Below are positions 43,496 to 51,678 of a stretch of DNA of 64,000 nucleotides, one piece after another. How positions within the stretch are numbered: position 1 is the stretch's first letter; the number at the start of each line of letters is the position of its first letter. The notes beneath the pieces were generated by a model. It searched no databases, was not told the DNA's origin, and saw only the letters and a program-made list of their open reading frames with translations. This DNA is from JBBATK01 sp039810585 (GTDB taxonomy: Bacteria > Bacteroidota > Ignavibacteria > Kapaibacteriales > NICIL-2), in contig JBDHXF010000002.1 in assembly GCA_039810585.1 (NCBI GenBank), positions 1 to 64,000 of the forward strand, in the 5' to 3' direction. A program made the translations under genes and the position numbers.

Positions 43496-45492
43496 TGCAC
43501 GCACACAATCTCATCACGGGGACGACGGTGCCTGAGGATGCTTCTCTCACTTCGTCGATCGACATCAGCGTTGTAATCGTCAACTACAACGTCCGTGAAT
43601 TCCTGCATGAATGCCTCAGTTCGCTCTCGCGCCCACACACGAATCTGCAGCTCGAGGTTATTGTTGTAGACAACAATTCACATGACAATTCCATTGGCAC
43701 TCTGCAACCCTTGTTCCCGGATGTTCGCTTTCTGGGTTTGGATTCAAACCTCGGGTTTGGACGAGCCAATAATGTGGGTATTGAGGCAGCACGTGGCAGA
43801 TACATCTTGTTATTGAATCCAGACACCATTGTTCAGGAAGATACCCTCGAGAGCATGATACGGTATATGGATGAGCATCCACATGTGGGAATTAGTGGAT
43901 GTAAAGTGTTGAATGCCGATGGTAGCTTTCAAATGCAATGCCGCCGTGGATTTCCCAGTCCATGGACCTCGTTTTGCAAATTGTTCGGACTGCAGGCGCT
44001 GTTTCCAAAGTCTCCTTTGTTTGCTCGCTACAATCAAACCTTTCGAAGTGAAGACGAGACCTACATGGTTGATGCGGTGATTGGTGCGTTTATGTTCTGT
44101 CGTGCGGACGCGCTTCGCGCCATCGGCGGTTTTGATCCGGACTTTTTCATGTATGGTGAAGATCTGGACCTGTGCTTTCGGATGAAGCAATCAGGATTTG
44201 AAACGGCCTACGTTCCAATTACGACTATTGTGCATTATAAGGGCGAGAGCACACGTCGTTCGTCCATCAATGAGTTGCGTGTGTTCTATCAGGCAATGGA
44301 AATTTTTGCACATAAGCACTACGGTCACTCCAAGCTGTTTCTACTCTTCCTCAAAGCAGGCATCAGGCTTCGCTCGCTCGTTGCTTATGTGATGCGCCAT
44401 AAGAGGTCGTTGTTGGTGCTCTTCATCGATGTCCTCAGCGTCATTGCCACCTTTGTACTTGCCGTCAAACTCCGCCGTGGTGCATATCTGGCGCTACCGA
44501 ACTACGCCTTCCCTACAGTTTTTATCGTCCTCCCGCTGGTTGTAGCCGGTTGCATGATACTGGTTGGAGAGTACTTCGAATACCGACCGACTATTCGGCG
44601 TGCAGCGGTGGGATTGTTGGCAAGCTTCTTCGTCCTATCGTCGCTTACCTACTACTGGAACGAATATGCCTTCAGCCGTGGTGTACTGTTGATGACGATT
44701 GGATTTTCGTTTGTGGCATTGAGTATTACTCGAGCGTGTCTGAGTTTACTTGAGAGACTGTCCGGCGGAGGAAAACGACGTCGTGTGCTGCTAGTCGGCA
44801 CGCGTGACCACGTCATGACGGCGATGAATGCCCTACGCCACGAGCATGCTCCGCATATCGAATTTGTTGGCGCCGTTCAAGAAGATGAAACGGATGGAAT
44901 AGACGAGAACAGATCTATCATCGGACACGTTGACTACTTGACCAGAACGGTAGAAAACCAAGAGGTTGACGATGTGATCGTTGTGGGCAACGAGCTCAGT
45001 TACACAATGCTGATGCAGTCCATGCAGGCACTATCCGGACGTGGAGTTCGTTTTCACATAGCCGGCGAACCGAAACATGTGGTTGCCTTGGGCATAGCGG
45101 AAACAATTTCGTCGCAATCCGGACTGGTGGATCGCTATCGCATCTTGTCATTTCGCGTCCGTGCTTTTCGACGCGTATTCGACATTGTGGGCTCTATCCT
45201 GGCTTTGCTCATCCTCTCACCACTGCGTATTTTGGCTCGTTCAAAACGCAGGACGTGGTGGAGTGATTGGTGGAATGTTCTGCGAGGGCGCATGAGCATT
45301 GTTGGACTTTACCCACCTACAGGCGATTTGGCTTCAGTGGCCAAGCCCGGCTTTACGGGTCTGGCGCATGTAAGCCATCCTGAGGAACTCAGTCCGCAAA
45401 CACTTCAGGAACTGAACGAATATTACGTTCAGAATTACCGTCCCTCGTTGGACTTGGACATTATTATCAAAAGTTTGTTCTCTCATAGGTAA
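43495..45492 (+). CDS. GT2 glycosyltransferase fused to a membrane sugar-transferase-like module with truncated catalytic domain
   Basis: 665 residues from the ATG at 43495. Residues about 20-270 are a rhamnosyltransferase-like GT2 domain (VVIVNYNVREFLHECLSSL, VVDNNSHDNS, LLLNPDTIVQ, GYGED-like MYGEDLDLCFR). About five membrane helices (310-430) and a CoA-binding-3-like domain (RRRVLLVGTRDH, then GHVDYL and VDDVIVVGNEL) follow, as in WbaP-type transferases. The final domain keeps the first helix (RRVFDIVGSILALLILSPL) and the later 'WNVLRGRMSIVGLYPPTGDL' and 'KPGFTGLAHV'. The central part carrying KFRSM...AE and the LDE catalytic residues is missing. The second half is therefore probably an inactive scaffold. 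The gene is coupled to its upstream neighbour by TAATG. Confidence 0.82.
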   Translation: MHAHNLITGTTVPEDASLTSSIDISVVIVNYNVREFLHECLSSLSRPHTNLQLEVIVVDNNSHDNSIGTLQPLFPDVRFLGLDSNLGFGRANNVGIEAARGRYILLLNPDTIVQEDTLESMIRYMDEHPHVGISGCKVLNADGSFQMQCRRGFPSPWTSFCKLFGLQALFPKSPLFARYNQTFRSEDETYMVDAVIGAFMFCRADALRAIGGFDPDFFMYGEDLDLCFRMKQSGFETAYVPITTIVHYKGESTRRSSINELRVFYQAMEIFAHKHYGHSKLFLLFLKAGIRLRSLVAYVMRHKRSLLVLFIDVLSVIATFVLAVKLRRGAYLALPNYAFPTVFIVLPLVVAGCMILVGEYFEYRPTIRRAAVGLLASFFVLSSLTYYWNEYAFSRGVLLMTIGFSFVALSITRACLSLLERLSGGGKRRRVLLVGTRDHVMTAMNALRHEHAPHIEFVGAVQEDETDGIDENRSIIGHVDYLTRTVENQEVDDVIVVGNELSYTMLMQSMQALSGRGVRFHIAGEPKHVVALGIAETISSQSGLVDRYRILSFRVRAFRRVFDIVGSILALLILSPLRILARSKRRTWWSDWWNVLRGRMSIVGLYPPTGDLASVAKPGFTGLAHVSHPEELSPQTLQELNEYYVQNYRPSLDLDIIIKSLFSHR

Positions 45493-45496
45493 CACC

Positions 45497-46453
45497 GTGG
45501 CCTACACCCTCGATTTTGAAAAGCCCATCATAGAATTGGAAAAGAAGGTCGCCGAGATGCGCTCTCTAGCCGGATCGCTGGATATCGCATCGGAGATTGA
45601 AGACCTGGAGAGTCGCGTCGAAGAGCTTCGCGCTGAAGTTTACGGAAACCTCACACGTTGGCAACGTGTCCAGATAGCTCGGCATCCGGAACGTCCATAC
45701 TCTCTGGATTACTTTCAAAACGTTTTCGACGAGTTCATTGAATTACATGGCGATCGTAATTACAGGGACGACCCTGCTATGGTTACCGGTTTGGCACGAC
45801 TAAACGAAGTGTCGTGCATCGTCGTAGGAAACCAGAAGGGACGAGACACAAAGTCCAACGTCTACCGCAACTTCGGCATGTCGAATCCCGAGGGATACCG
45901 TAAAGCAAAACGAGTGTTTGAATTAGCGGAGAAGTTCAACAAGCCTGTAATCACCTTCGTGGACACTCAAGGTGCATACCCAGGCATGGAAGCTGAAGAG
46001 CGCGGTCAAGCCGAGGCGATTGCTCGCAACCTCTTTGTGATGGCTAAACTTAAAGTGCCCATCATCGTCGTCATTATCGGCGAAGGCGCCAGCGGCGGAG
46101 CCTTAGGAATTGGCGTTGGGGACCGCATCCTCATGCTCGAGAACGGTTGGTATTCCGTCATCGCACCGGAATCGTGCTCGTCTATCCTCTGGAGAAGCTG
46201 GGACTACAAGGAACAAGCTGCCGAGGCTCTGCAGCTAACGGCTGAAGATTTAAAGAAGCACGGGATCATCGACGTCATTATTCCCGAGCCTGTTGGTGGA
46301 GCCCACCGCAAGCCGGCAGAAATATTTGCCACGGTGCGCCAAGTTCTCATCCGCGAATTACAGACCCTCCGCTCCATACCGGCAGCAGATTTGGTTCGCG
46401 CGCGTCATGCAAAGTTTGATGCCATGGGCGTGTGGCAGGAAAGTCATGACTGA
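45497..46453 (+). CDS. accA: Acetyl-CoA carboxylase carboxyltransferase subunit alpha
   Basis: 318 residues from a GTG start. It has an N-terminal helical pair (LDFEKPIIELEKKVAEM) and the crotonase-like carboxyltransferase core with VGNQKGRDTKSNVYRNFGM, FVDTQGAYPGMEAEERGQ and the oxyanion-hole block GEGASGGALGIGVGDRI. AccA with AccD transfers carboxyl from biotinyl-BCCP to acetyl-CoA, the first committed step of fatty-acid synthesis. It lies inside the polysaccharide locus, 4 bases after the GT2 fusion gene, and overlaps the GT4 gene by 8 bases. This essential gene is therefore co-transcribed with glycan genes. Confidence 0.96.
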   Translation: MAYTLDFEKPIIELEKKVAEMRSLAGSLDIASEIEDLESRVEELRAEVYGNLTRWQRVQIARHPERPYSLDYFQNVFDEFIELHGDRNYRDDPAMVTGLARLNEVSCIVVGNQKGRDTKSNVYRNFGMSNPEGYRKAKRVFELAEKFNKPVITFVDTQGAYPGMEAEERGQAEAIARNLFVMAKLKVPIIVVIIGEGASGGALGIGVGDRILMLENGWYSVIAPESCSSILWRSWDYKEQAAEALQLTAEDLKKHGIIDVIIPEPVGGAHRKPAEIFATVRQVLIRELQTLRSIPAADLVRARHAKFDAMGVWQESHD

Positions 46454-47615
46454 TCAACTTCCTGAAGCTCTGATTGTGTATCAGGGCTTTTACCCTTGGG
46501 AAGTCCGTATTGAGAAATTCGTCAATGTCTTGCGCTCTTGTGGCTTGCACTGCACCCTGCTCTGCCGTTGGAACGGTGAAGCGTCTGAGCAGGAAGAGCA
46601 CGATGGACTCCGTATCGTCCGCCTTGGATTTGGCCGACCGGCATGGCAATCCCTTCCCTTTTCATACAATCCCTTGTGGCGCCGAGCAATTAGAATGTGG
46701 GTGCGCAGACTCAAGCCTAAACTCATTGTTGCTCGCGAAATGCTTATCACCGAGGCCTGTACCTCTGCCGCCAAGGGTGAGATTCCGGTGCTGATGGACA
46801 TGGCAGAGCATTACCCTGCTGCCATGCGCTCCTGGAAGAAGTACCGGGCGAATCCACTGTTGCGTTTTCTGGTTCATACACTCCGTCTGCCGGACAAAGT
46901 GGAGGCACAGGCAGTTCGCCGGTGTACTGCCATTGTGTGCGTGTGTTATGAAAATGCAGAGCGCGTAGCGCGCACGTATTCACTGCCTCCTGAGCGATTC
47001 CACCTTGTTCTCAATACGCCACCGCGCGACGCCTTTGCACATCTGCAAACAGATACGACACGACCGGTTCGCTGCTTTTCCTACCAAGGCTATCTCACGC
47101 GTGAACGTGGAGTGGAGCGTTGCATCGATGCCTTTGATTCGGTGGCAAAAGACCTGCCGGATATCAGGCTCGAAGTTTATGGAGATGGAGAATCCATGCC
47201 GGAAATTCAGTACCGACGAGCAAGCTCCAAGTTTGCAGATCGCATACACCTCCATGGAAGTTTTAACCACAGCGAATTACCGTCGATCATGGAGCAGAGC
47301 GACGTTGGTTTGGTCGTGTTTGATCAGGACGAGTTCCGACAGCATACCATTCCGAACAAACTTTTTGACTACCTGCTCTGCGCTAAGCCCGTGATCGTAT
47401 CAAATTGCTCTCCGATGGCAGAGCTTGTACACCAAAACCACTGTGGCATCGTCATAGACACTAACTCCCCCGATCAGCTTGCACAAGCTTTACTACGGAT
47501 GGTTCATGAAGATGTGCACGAAATGGCTGAAAATGCTCGAGTAGCGGCAATTACTCGCTATCATTGGGAATATGATGCGCAGACCCTGCGTCAGCTTGTG
47601 CTGTCGCTGCTCTGA
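46446..47615 (+). CDS. GT4 family glycosyltransferase
   Basis: 389 residues with a GT-B fold. The C-terminal Rossmann half carries 'FSYQGYLTRERGVERCIDAF', 'IRLEVYGDGESMPEIQ' and 'VGLVVFDQDEFRQHTIPNKLFDYL', then 'AKPVIVSNCSPMAELV', the GT4 donor-binding EX7E-like region (with partial conservation). The start ATG at 46446 lies within the last codons of accA (8-base overlap), which fixes it better than the longer frame that would read through accA. Donor and acceptor are unknown; a role in the polysaccharide built by this locus is inferred. Confidence 0.87.
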   Translation: MTDQLPEALIVYQGFYPWEVRIEKFVNVLRSCGLHCTLLCRWNGEASEQEEHDGLRIVRLGFGRPAWQSLPFSYNPLWRRAIRMWVRRLKPKLIVAREMLITEACTSAAKGEIPVLMDMAEHYPAAMRSWKKYRANPLLRFLVHTLRLPDKVEAQAVRRCTAIVCVCYENAERVARTYSLPPERFHLVLNTPPRDAFAHLQTDTTRPVRCFSYQGYLTRERGVERCIDAFDSVAKDLPDIRLEVYGDGESMPEIQYRRASSKFADRIHLHGSFNHSELPSIMEQSDVGLVVFDQDEFRQHTIPNKLFDYLLCAKPVIVSNCSPMAELVHQNHCGIVIDTNSPDQLAQALLRMVHEDVHEMAENARVAAITRYHWEYDAQTLRQLVLSLL

Positions 47616-47695
47616 GGGCATTATTTACTATATTTAGGTACGAAGACAGGGGAACCACCAACACCATCTGGCGATTTCTTCTTTAGGGAGGGGAA

Positions 47696-49369
47696 ATGAA
47701 CGACGAACTCGAGGAGTCCGGTCAACGGCGACGTATCCCGCGCGTAAAGACAGACGATCAACACAGTGAATCCAACGACTCGACTGAGCAACAACCATTG
47801 TCTTCAGACAGTCCCGCGTTACACTCCCGATCCCATCAACCCGATTCCGCCCAGCAACCGCGTCGAGAGGCGTCACAACAGGGTTCAGGCGACGATTATT
47901 CCTCATCATCATCTGATCGACGAGCCTACACACCTCGTAATCCGCAATACCGCGGCGGGTATCACGATCGACCGAACAACTCAGACTATCATTCGGACAA
48001 AGGGTACCGAGATTCGTCACAGCGCCCGCACCCCAACTCTTATCGTGAGCAGGGCAACTCGTCGTCTTATCAGCCACGGCGCGACTATCCAAACCGTCAG
48101 GAAGGCGGTTATAACCGAGCTCCGCGCCAGGATGATCGCCCGTACGATAATCGACGTTTCGATAACCGGCGCAGCGATAACCGCAGGTATGACGACCGTC
48201 GTCCGGACGATCGACGCTATCCGGATCGCCGACATGAAGGACCGCCTCGTGATGATAGACGCTTTAACGACCGACCCTATGACGATCGACGCTCTTACGA
48301 CCGTCGCGGCGGAGAGTCCGGTTACAACCGATCCGGTGGATATCAAGATCGATCCGGTCGCGGTGAGCGACCGGACAGAGACGACCGTGGCAATCGCTCG
48401 TACTCGTCCGGACGACCGTATGAGAACCGAGGTCGGTACAACGATCGAGGCTCCTGGTCACGCTCCTCTCGCGATGGCGGACGAGAACATCAAGGTCGTT
48501 ATCAGAACCAAGGATCGCGGGATATGCGTGGTCGGCGATCGACCCAACAACGTCCCACTAATATCACCAAAGCGCTTGTTCGCTTACTCTATGCGTCACG
48601 AGGATTTTCCCTCGAAGCAATTCGTGATGGGCAGGTTCGGCTCAACGGTAACGTGGTAAGTAACCCGAACACAGCCGTTCGTTTACTGCAGGATGAGGTG
48701 TCCGTCAATGGTGTGTTCATGGCGCACAACCCTACCGGTGTCTATGTCGTCATGAACAAGCCGAAGAAATTTGCGGGATGTCGCGAACCGGAGTCCCGAC
48801 ACATCCTCAATCTTATCTCAAAGAAAAGCGGATGGTACATTCCGGGCGGACCGCTCGCCAAGAGCGTAAGCGGGATCATCATCTTGACGAACGATCCTGT
48901 TCAGGCGGACCCGCAGAATAATGTGTTCAGCCTGATGGACAAGGAGTATTGGATCAAGGTTAATTCTGTGGTGACTAAACGCGAGCTGACGAAGATTATC
49001 CCAAAAATTGTCGAGCTGGATCCGGAAAACAAGGACAGCGTGTCGGTGGATGTGGCGCAGAAAAACACTCGTCACACCTGGATCAGCATCACCGTCCGGC
49101 AAGCAAAGATTCACGATCTCACAAAAATCCTCGCCGCGTCCGGTATGGAAATTCTGGCTATGGAACGACGTCGAATAGGATCGTTGTCGGTTGATAACCT
49201 TCCGGCCGGTTCGTGGAGACGCATGAGTGAGCAAGAAGTGGAATCCGTGATCACCAGTTCCGTCAGTAAAGAGACCATGGAAGAAATGGCCGTTCAGGAT
49301 CCCGTTTTGCCTTCAGACACCACCAATGTATGGCAACGCTTATATCAACGATGGTTCAAGTCCACGTAG
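47696..49369 (+). CDS. RsuA/RluB-family pseudouridine synthase homologue lacking the catalytic Asp, with long Arg/Asp-rich N-terminus
   Basis: 557 residues. Residues 1-285 are low complexity, rich in Arg, Asp, Tyr, Gly and Ser, with repeated DNRR, DDRR and YDRR units. An S4 RNA-binding domain spans about 289-340 (ASRGFSLEAIRDGQVRLNGNVV-like). A pseudouridine-synthase fold follows from VYVVMNKPKKFAG. In active enzymes the key motif is GRLDxxTxGLLLLTND; here it reads GGPLAKSVSGIIILTND, so the catalytic Asp is Ala388 and the preceding Arg is Pro386. The protein should bind rRNA but not isomerise uridine by the known mechanism. A strong GGGAGGGG sequence lies just before the ATG. The stop lies inside the next gene. 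Confidence 0.8.
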   Translation: MNDELEESGQRRRIPRVKTDDQHSESNDSTEQQPLSSDSPALHSRSHQPDSAQQPRREASQQGSGDDYSSSSSDRRAYTPRNPQYRGGYHDRPNNSDYHSDKGYRDSSQRPHPNSYREQGNSSSYQPRRDYPNRQEGGYNRAPRQDDRPYDNRRFDNRRSDNRRYDDRRPDDRRYPDRRHEGPPRDDRRFNDRPYDDRRSYDRRGGESGYNRSGGYQDRSGRGERPDRDDRGNRSYSSGRPYENRGRYNDRGSWSRSSRDGGREHQGRYQNQGSRDMRGRRSTQQRPTNITKALVRLLYASRGFSLEAIRDGQVRLNGNVVSNPNTAVRLLQDEVSVNGVFMAHNPTGVYVVMNKPKKFAGCREPESRHILNLISKKSGWYIPGGPLAKSVSGIIILTNDPVQADPQNNVFSLMDKEYWIKVNSVVTKRELTKIIPKIVELDPENKDSVSVDVAQKNTRHTWISITVRQAKIHDLTKILAASGMEILAMERRRIGSLSVDNLPAGSWRRMSEQEVESVITSSVSKETMEEMAVQDPVLPSDTTNVWQRLYQRWFKST

Positions 49370-49809
49370 CACGAAGAAGTGCCTCTGGTACGGAACATCT
49401 CGTGCTGCAGCGCTCAGCTTCGGAGGCGGTGGCTCCACTGCTCTGGCAATGTGTAACCGGGCGCATCAAGTCCGGTGAGCAAGCTGCCCAGGCTGCCTTA
49501 CGTGAAGTGCAAGAAGAATGTGGAGTTAAACCCGAAGAATTCTGGGTTCTTCCCACGATATCGCAATTCTATTCCGCTTCGGACGACACGATCAACACAT
49601 TGCCGGTGTTTGGCGTCGTGCTTCGATCCGGCAGCCCTATCACCCTTTCGCACGAGCATCAAGACTACCGCTGGTGCAGTATGGAGCAAGCCTGCGACCT
49701 GCTCCTTATTCCTGCTCAACAAAGGGCAACCGAGGTATTTGAGGATCTTCTCCTTCACCGTGCAAACGATCCAGCCTTCCGGCAGATGTACTCCATAGAG
49801 ATTGGATAA
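49351..49809 (+). CDS. Nudix hydrolase
   Basis: 152 residues from the ATG at 49351 (an in-frame ATG at 49330 is also possible). The Nudix box is complete: GRIKSGEQAAQAALREVQEECGV, matching Gx5Ex7REUxEExGU. The N-terminal strand 'VQVHVARRSASGTEHLVLQR' and 'LWQCVTGRI' resemble dihydroneopterin-triphosphate/dATP pyrophosphohydrolase-like members (NudB type). The substrate is a nucleoside diphosphate derivative, not determinable here. The start overlaps the pseudouridine synthase-like gene by 19 bases, so the two are translationally linked. Confidence 0.88.
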   Translation: MVQVHVARRSASGTEHLVLQRSASEAVAPLLWQCVTGRIKSGEQAAQAALREVQEECGVKPEEFWVLPTISQFYSASDDTINTLPVFGVVLRSGSPITLSHEHQDYRWCSMEQACDLLLIPAQQRATEVFEDLLLHRANDPAFRQMYSIEIG

Positions 49810-49993
49810 GGTTTGGGAATTCTGCACCCGGTAAACGGCAACGGCCAAGCCTATTCGATCACAACGATTTAGCACCAAGAATCCGTCTTTTCCTCCTATT
49901 TTAGCAGTCCATCTGCTCCGACGGAAATCAGGGTCCTCCGGAGCGCGTTGTTAATCTCTACTCTTTTATTCACTCTTTTTGGAGACTCTCTCT

Positions 49994-51586
49994 ATGAACG
50001 AGCGCGATTTCTTATACTCTGAAGCTGATGCTCCTGCCGGAAGCTCAGCCCCGGAGGCAGCATCACCTGCTGCAGAAAGTCCAGTGCCCGTTGCGGATGC
50101 GATGGCGACTACCGACCACACAAGCAATGCAGCGGCTGCACCTACACCAACAGTTGAAGAACCAGCACCTGCAGTTGCAGAACAACCGGCACCGGAAGCA
50201 GTGGCAGCACCGAGCACGGACACAGCTCAAGGTACAGAAGCGGTAGCAACCGCAAGCGAAGGCGCAACGCCATCTCCTGCGGACACACCGAGCACTTCAG
50301 GCAGCGAGGCGCCCACCGCCTCGGCAGAGGCCGCAACACCGGAGGAGACAAAGCCCGCTCCGGTTGTTATCACCGACGAGATCCTGGCGCGCCTTCAGGC
50401 AGCCAAGGACAGCACCGAAGCCATCATGGTGGACGTTGCTGAACGCGTACGTGGCGGTTTGCGTGTGCTCTTCGAAGGAGTGAAGTTATTCTTACCTGCT
50501 TCGCAGTTTTTCATCAAGAAAACCCCAAGTGACGAGGAATTACAGAGCGTGGTTGGAACGCAAATCCCCGTCAACGTTTTTGAAATTCAAAAAGATGATA
50601 CCGGAAAGATCTCCATTATCGCTTCACGCAAGAATATCCTGAAAGCAGAATTCTTGAAGAATATTAAAGTGGGCGACACGGTTGAAGGAACGGTTTCCAC
50701 CATCATGCCCTTTGGCGTGTTTGTGGACATCGGAGGCTTCGATGGTTTGATCCACATTTCGCGCATCTCACATCAACGCGTGGATAATCCGCACAATGTG
50801 TTTAAGCGCGGAGACACCGTGAAGGCCAAGATTATCGAGATCGACACCGAAAAAGATAAGATTGCTCTCAGCACGAAGGAGTTTGAAGAGTCACCTTGGA
50901 CAACGGTGGAAACTGAATATGCCAAGGGATCTCGGCACAAAGGCATTGTTCGTCGCATCACGGATTTTGGCGCTTTTGTCGAGTTGCGGAAGGGCATCGA
51001 AGGTCTGCTTCGTGTCAGTGAATTGTCTTGGACCAAACGCACCGGTCATCCTTCAGAAGTGGTAGCTGTCGATCAAGAAATTGAAGTGATGGTGGTGGAT
51101 TGCTCGGCTGAAAAGAAGCAAGTCGGTCTGTCGATCAAACGTTTGAGTGACAGCCCATGGAAAGGCATCACCGATAAATTCCCTGTCGGCGCGGAAACTA
51201 CCGGCGTGGTTAAACAAGTGATGGGTCAGGGTGCAGTCATCACCGTTGGCGGTGAATTCGATGGATTCATGCCCCGTTCCAAAATGCGTGACGTCATGCG
51301 CGGAAAGCGAATTCCGTACAATGTGGGTGACATGGTGTCGGTCGTCGTTGCCGACGTCAATCAAGATGACGAGTCGTTGATCTTGGCACCCAAAGTCGAT
51401 CCAAATGAAGCCATTTTTGGCTCGCCGCGCGAAGGCGCTCGTCGTGGTCCTCGCGAAGATCGCGGAGACCGTGAGCCACGCGCTCGCGTTCCACGCGAAG
51501 CGGAAGCGAAAGCGGACTCAAATTTCTCGTTAGCAGATCTTTTATCAGATAACGAGAAGACGTCGTTGTTCGGTAAATCCGAGTAA
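49994..51586 (+). CDS. rpsA: Ribosomal protein S1-like protein with four S1 domains
   Basis: 530 residues. A GGAG sequence 9 bases before the ATG at 49994 fixes the start. Residues 1-130 are an Ala/Pro/Glu/Thr-rich disordered segment. Four S1/OB RNA-binding domains follow: a diverged one (about 150-215; RVRGGLRVLFEGVKLFLPAS), then VGDTVEGTVSTIMPFGVFVD, KGSRHKGIVRRITDFGAFVE and VGAETTGVVKQVMGQGAVIT. The C-terminus is Arg/Glu-rich. S1 tethers mRNA to the 30S subunit, which suits a lineage with few Shine-Dalgarno sites. Many S1 proteins have six domains, so this is a shorter version or a paralogue. A perfect terminator follows. Confidence 0.88.
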   Translation: MNERDFLYSEADAPAGSSAPEAASPAAESPVPVADAMATTDHTSNAAAAPTPTVEEPAPAVAEQPAPEAVAAPSTDTAQGTEAVATASEGATPSPADTPSTSGSEAPTASAEAATPEETKPAPVVITDEILARLQAAKDSTEAIMVDVAERVRGGLRVLFEGVKLFLPASQFFIKKTPSDEELQSVVGTQIPVNVFEIQKDDTGKISIIASRKNILKAEFLKNIKVGDTVEGTVSTIMPFGVFVDIGGFDGLIHISRISHQRVDNPHNVFKRGDTVKAKIIEIDTEKDKIALSTKEFEESPWTTVETEYAKGSRHKGIVRRITDFGAFVELRKGIEGLLRVSELSWTKRTGHPSEVVAVDQEIEVMVVDCSAEKKQVGLSIKRLSDSPWKGITDKFPVGAETTGVVKQVMGQGAVITVGGEFDGFMPRSKMRDVMRGKRIPYNVGDMVSVVVADVNQDDESLILAPKVDPNEAIFGSPREGARRGPREDRGDREPRARVPREAEAKADSNFSLADLLSDNEKTSLFGKSE

Positions 51587-51614
51587 TCAAACAACATCAC
51601 CGTTGAATCGTCTG

Positions 51615-51655
51615 ACAACCGACGCTGTGGCTCTCGCAGCGTCGGTTGTTTTCTT
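51615..51655 (+). terminator. Rho-independent terminator after the S1 gene
   Basis: Perfect 13-pair stem ACAACCGACGCTG / CAGCGTCGGTTGT with a 9-base loop, followed by TTTTCTTC. The strongest terminator in the window, 28 bases past the S1 stop. Confidence 0.9.
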
Positions 51656-51678
51656 CACTCCTACTGCAGTGTATCTGT

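Noticed and set aside
36283..47615. Polysaccharide locus as a recently acquired island
   Set aside because: No integrase, tRNA or insertion sequence borders it, and core accA lies inside; base composition looks like the neighbours by eye.
47766..48659. A 297-codon open frame overlapping the RluB-like gene in another frame
   Set aside because: It lies over the low-complexity Arg/Asp repeat, where alternate frames stay open because of biased codons. Its translation is a Thr/Ile/Arg-rich string with no domain, and the annotated frame has a Shine-Dalgarno site and real domains.
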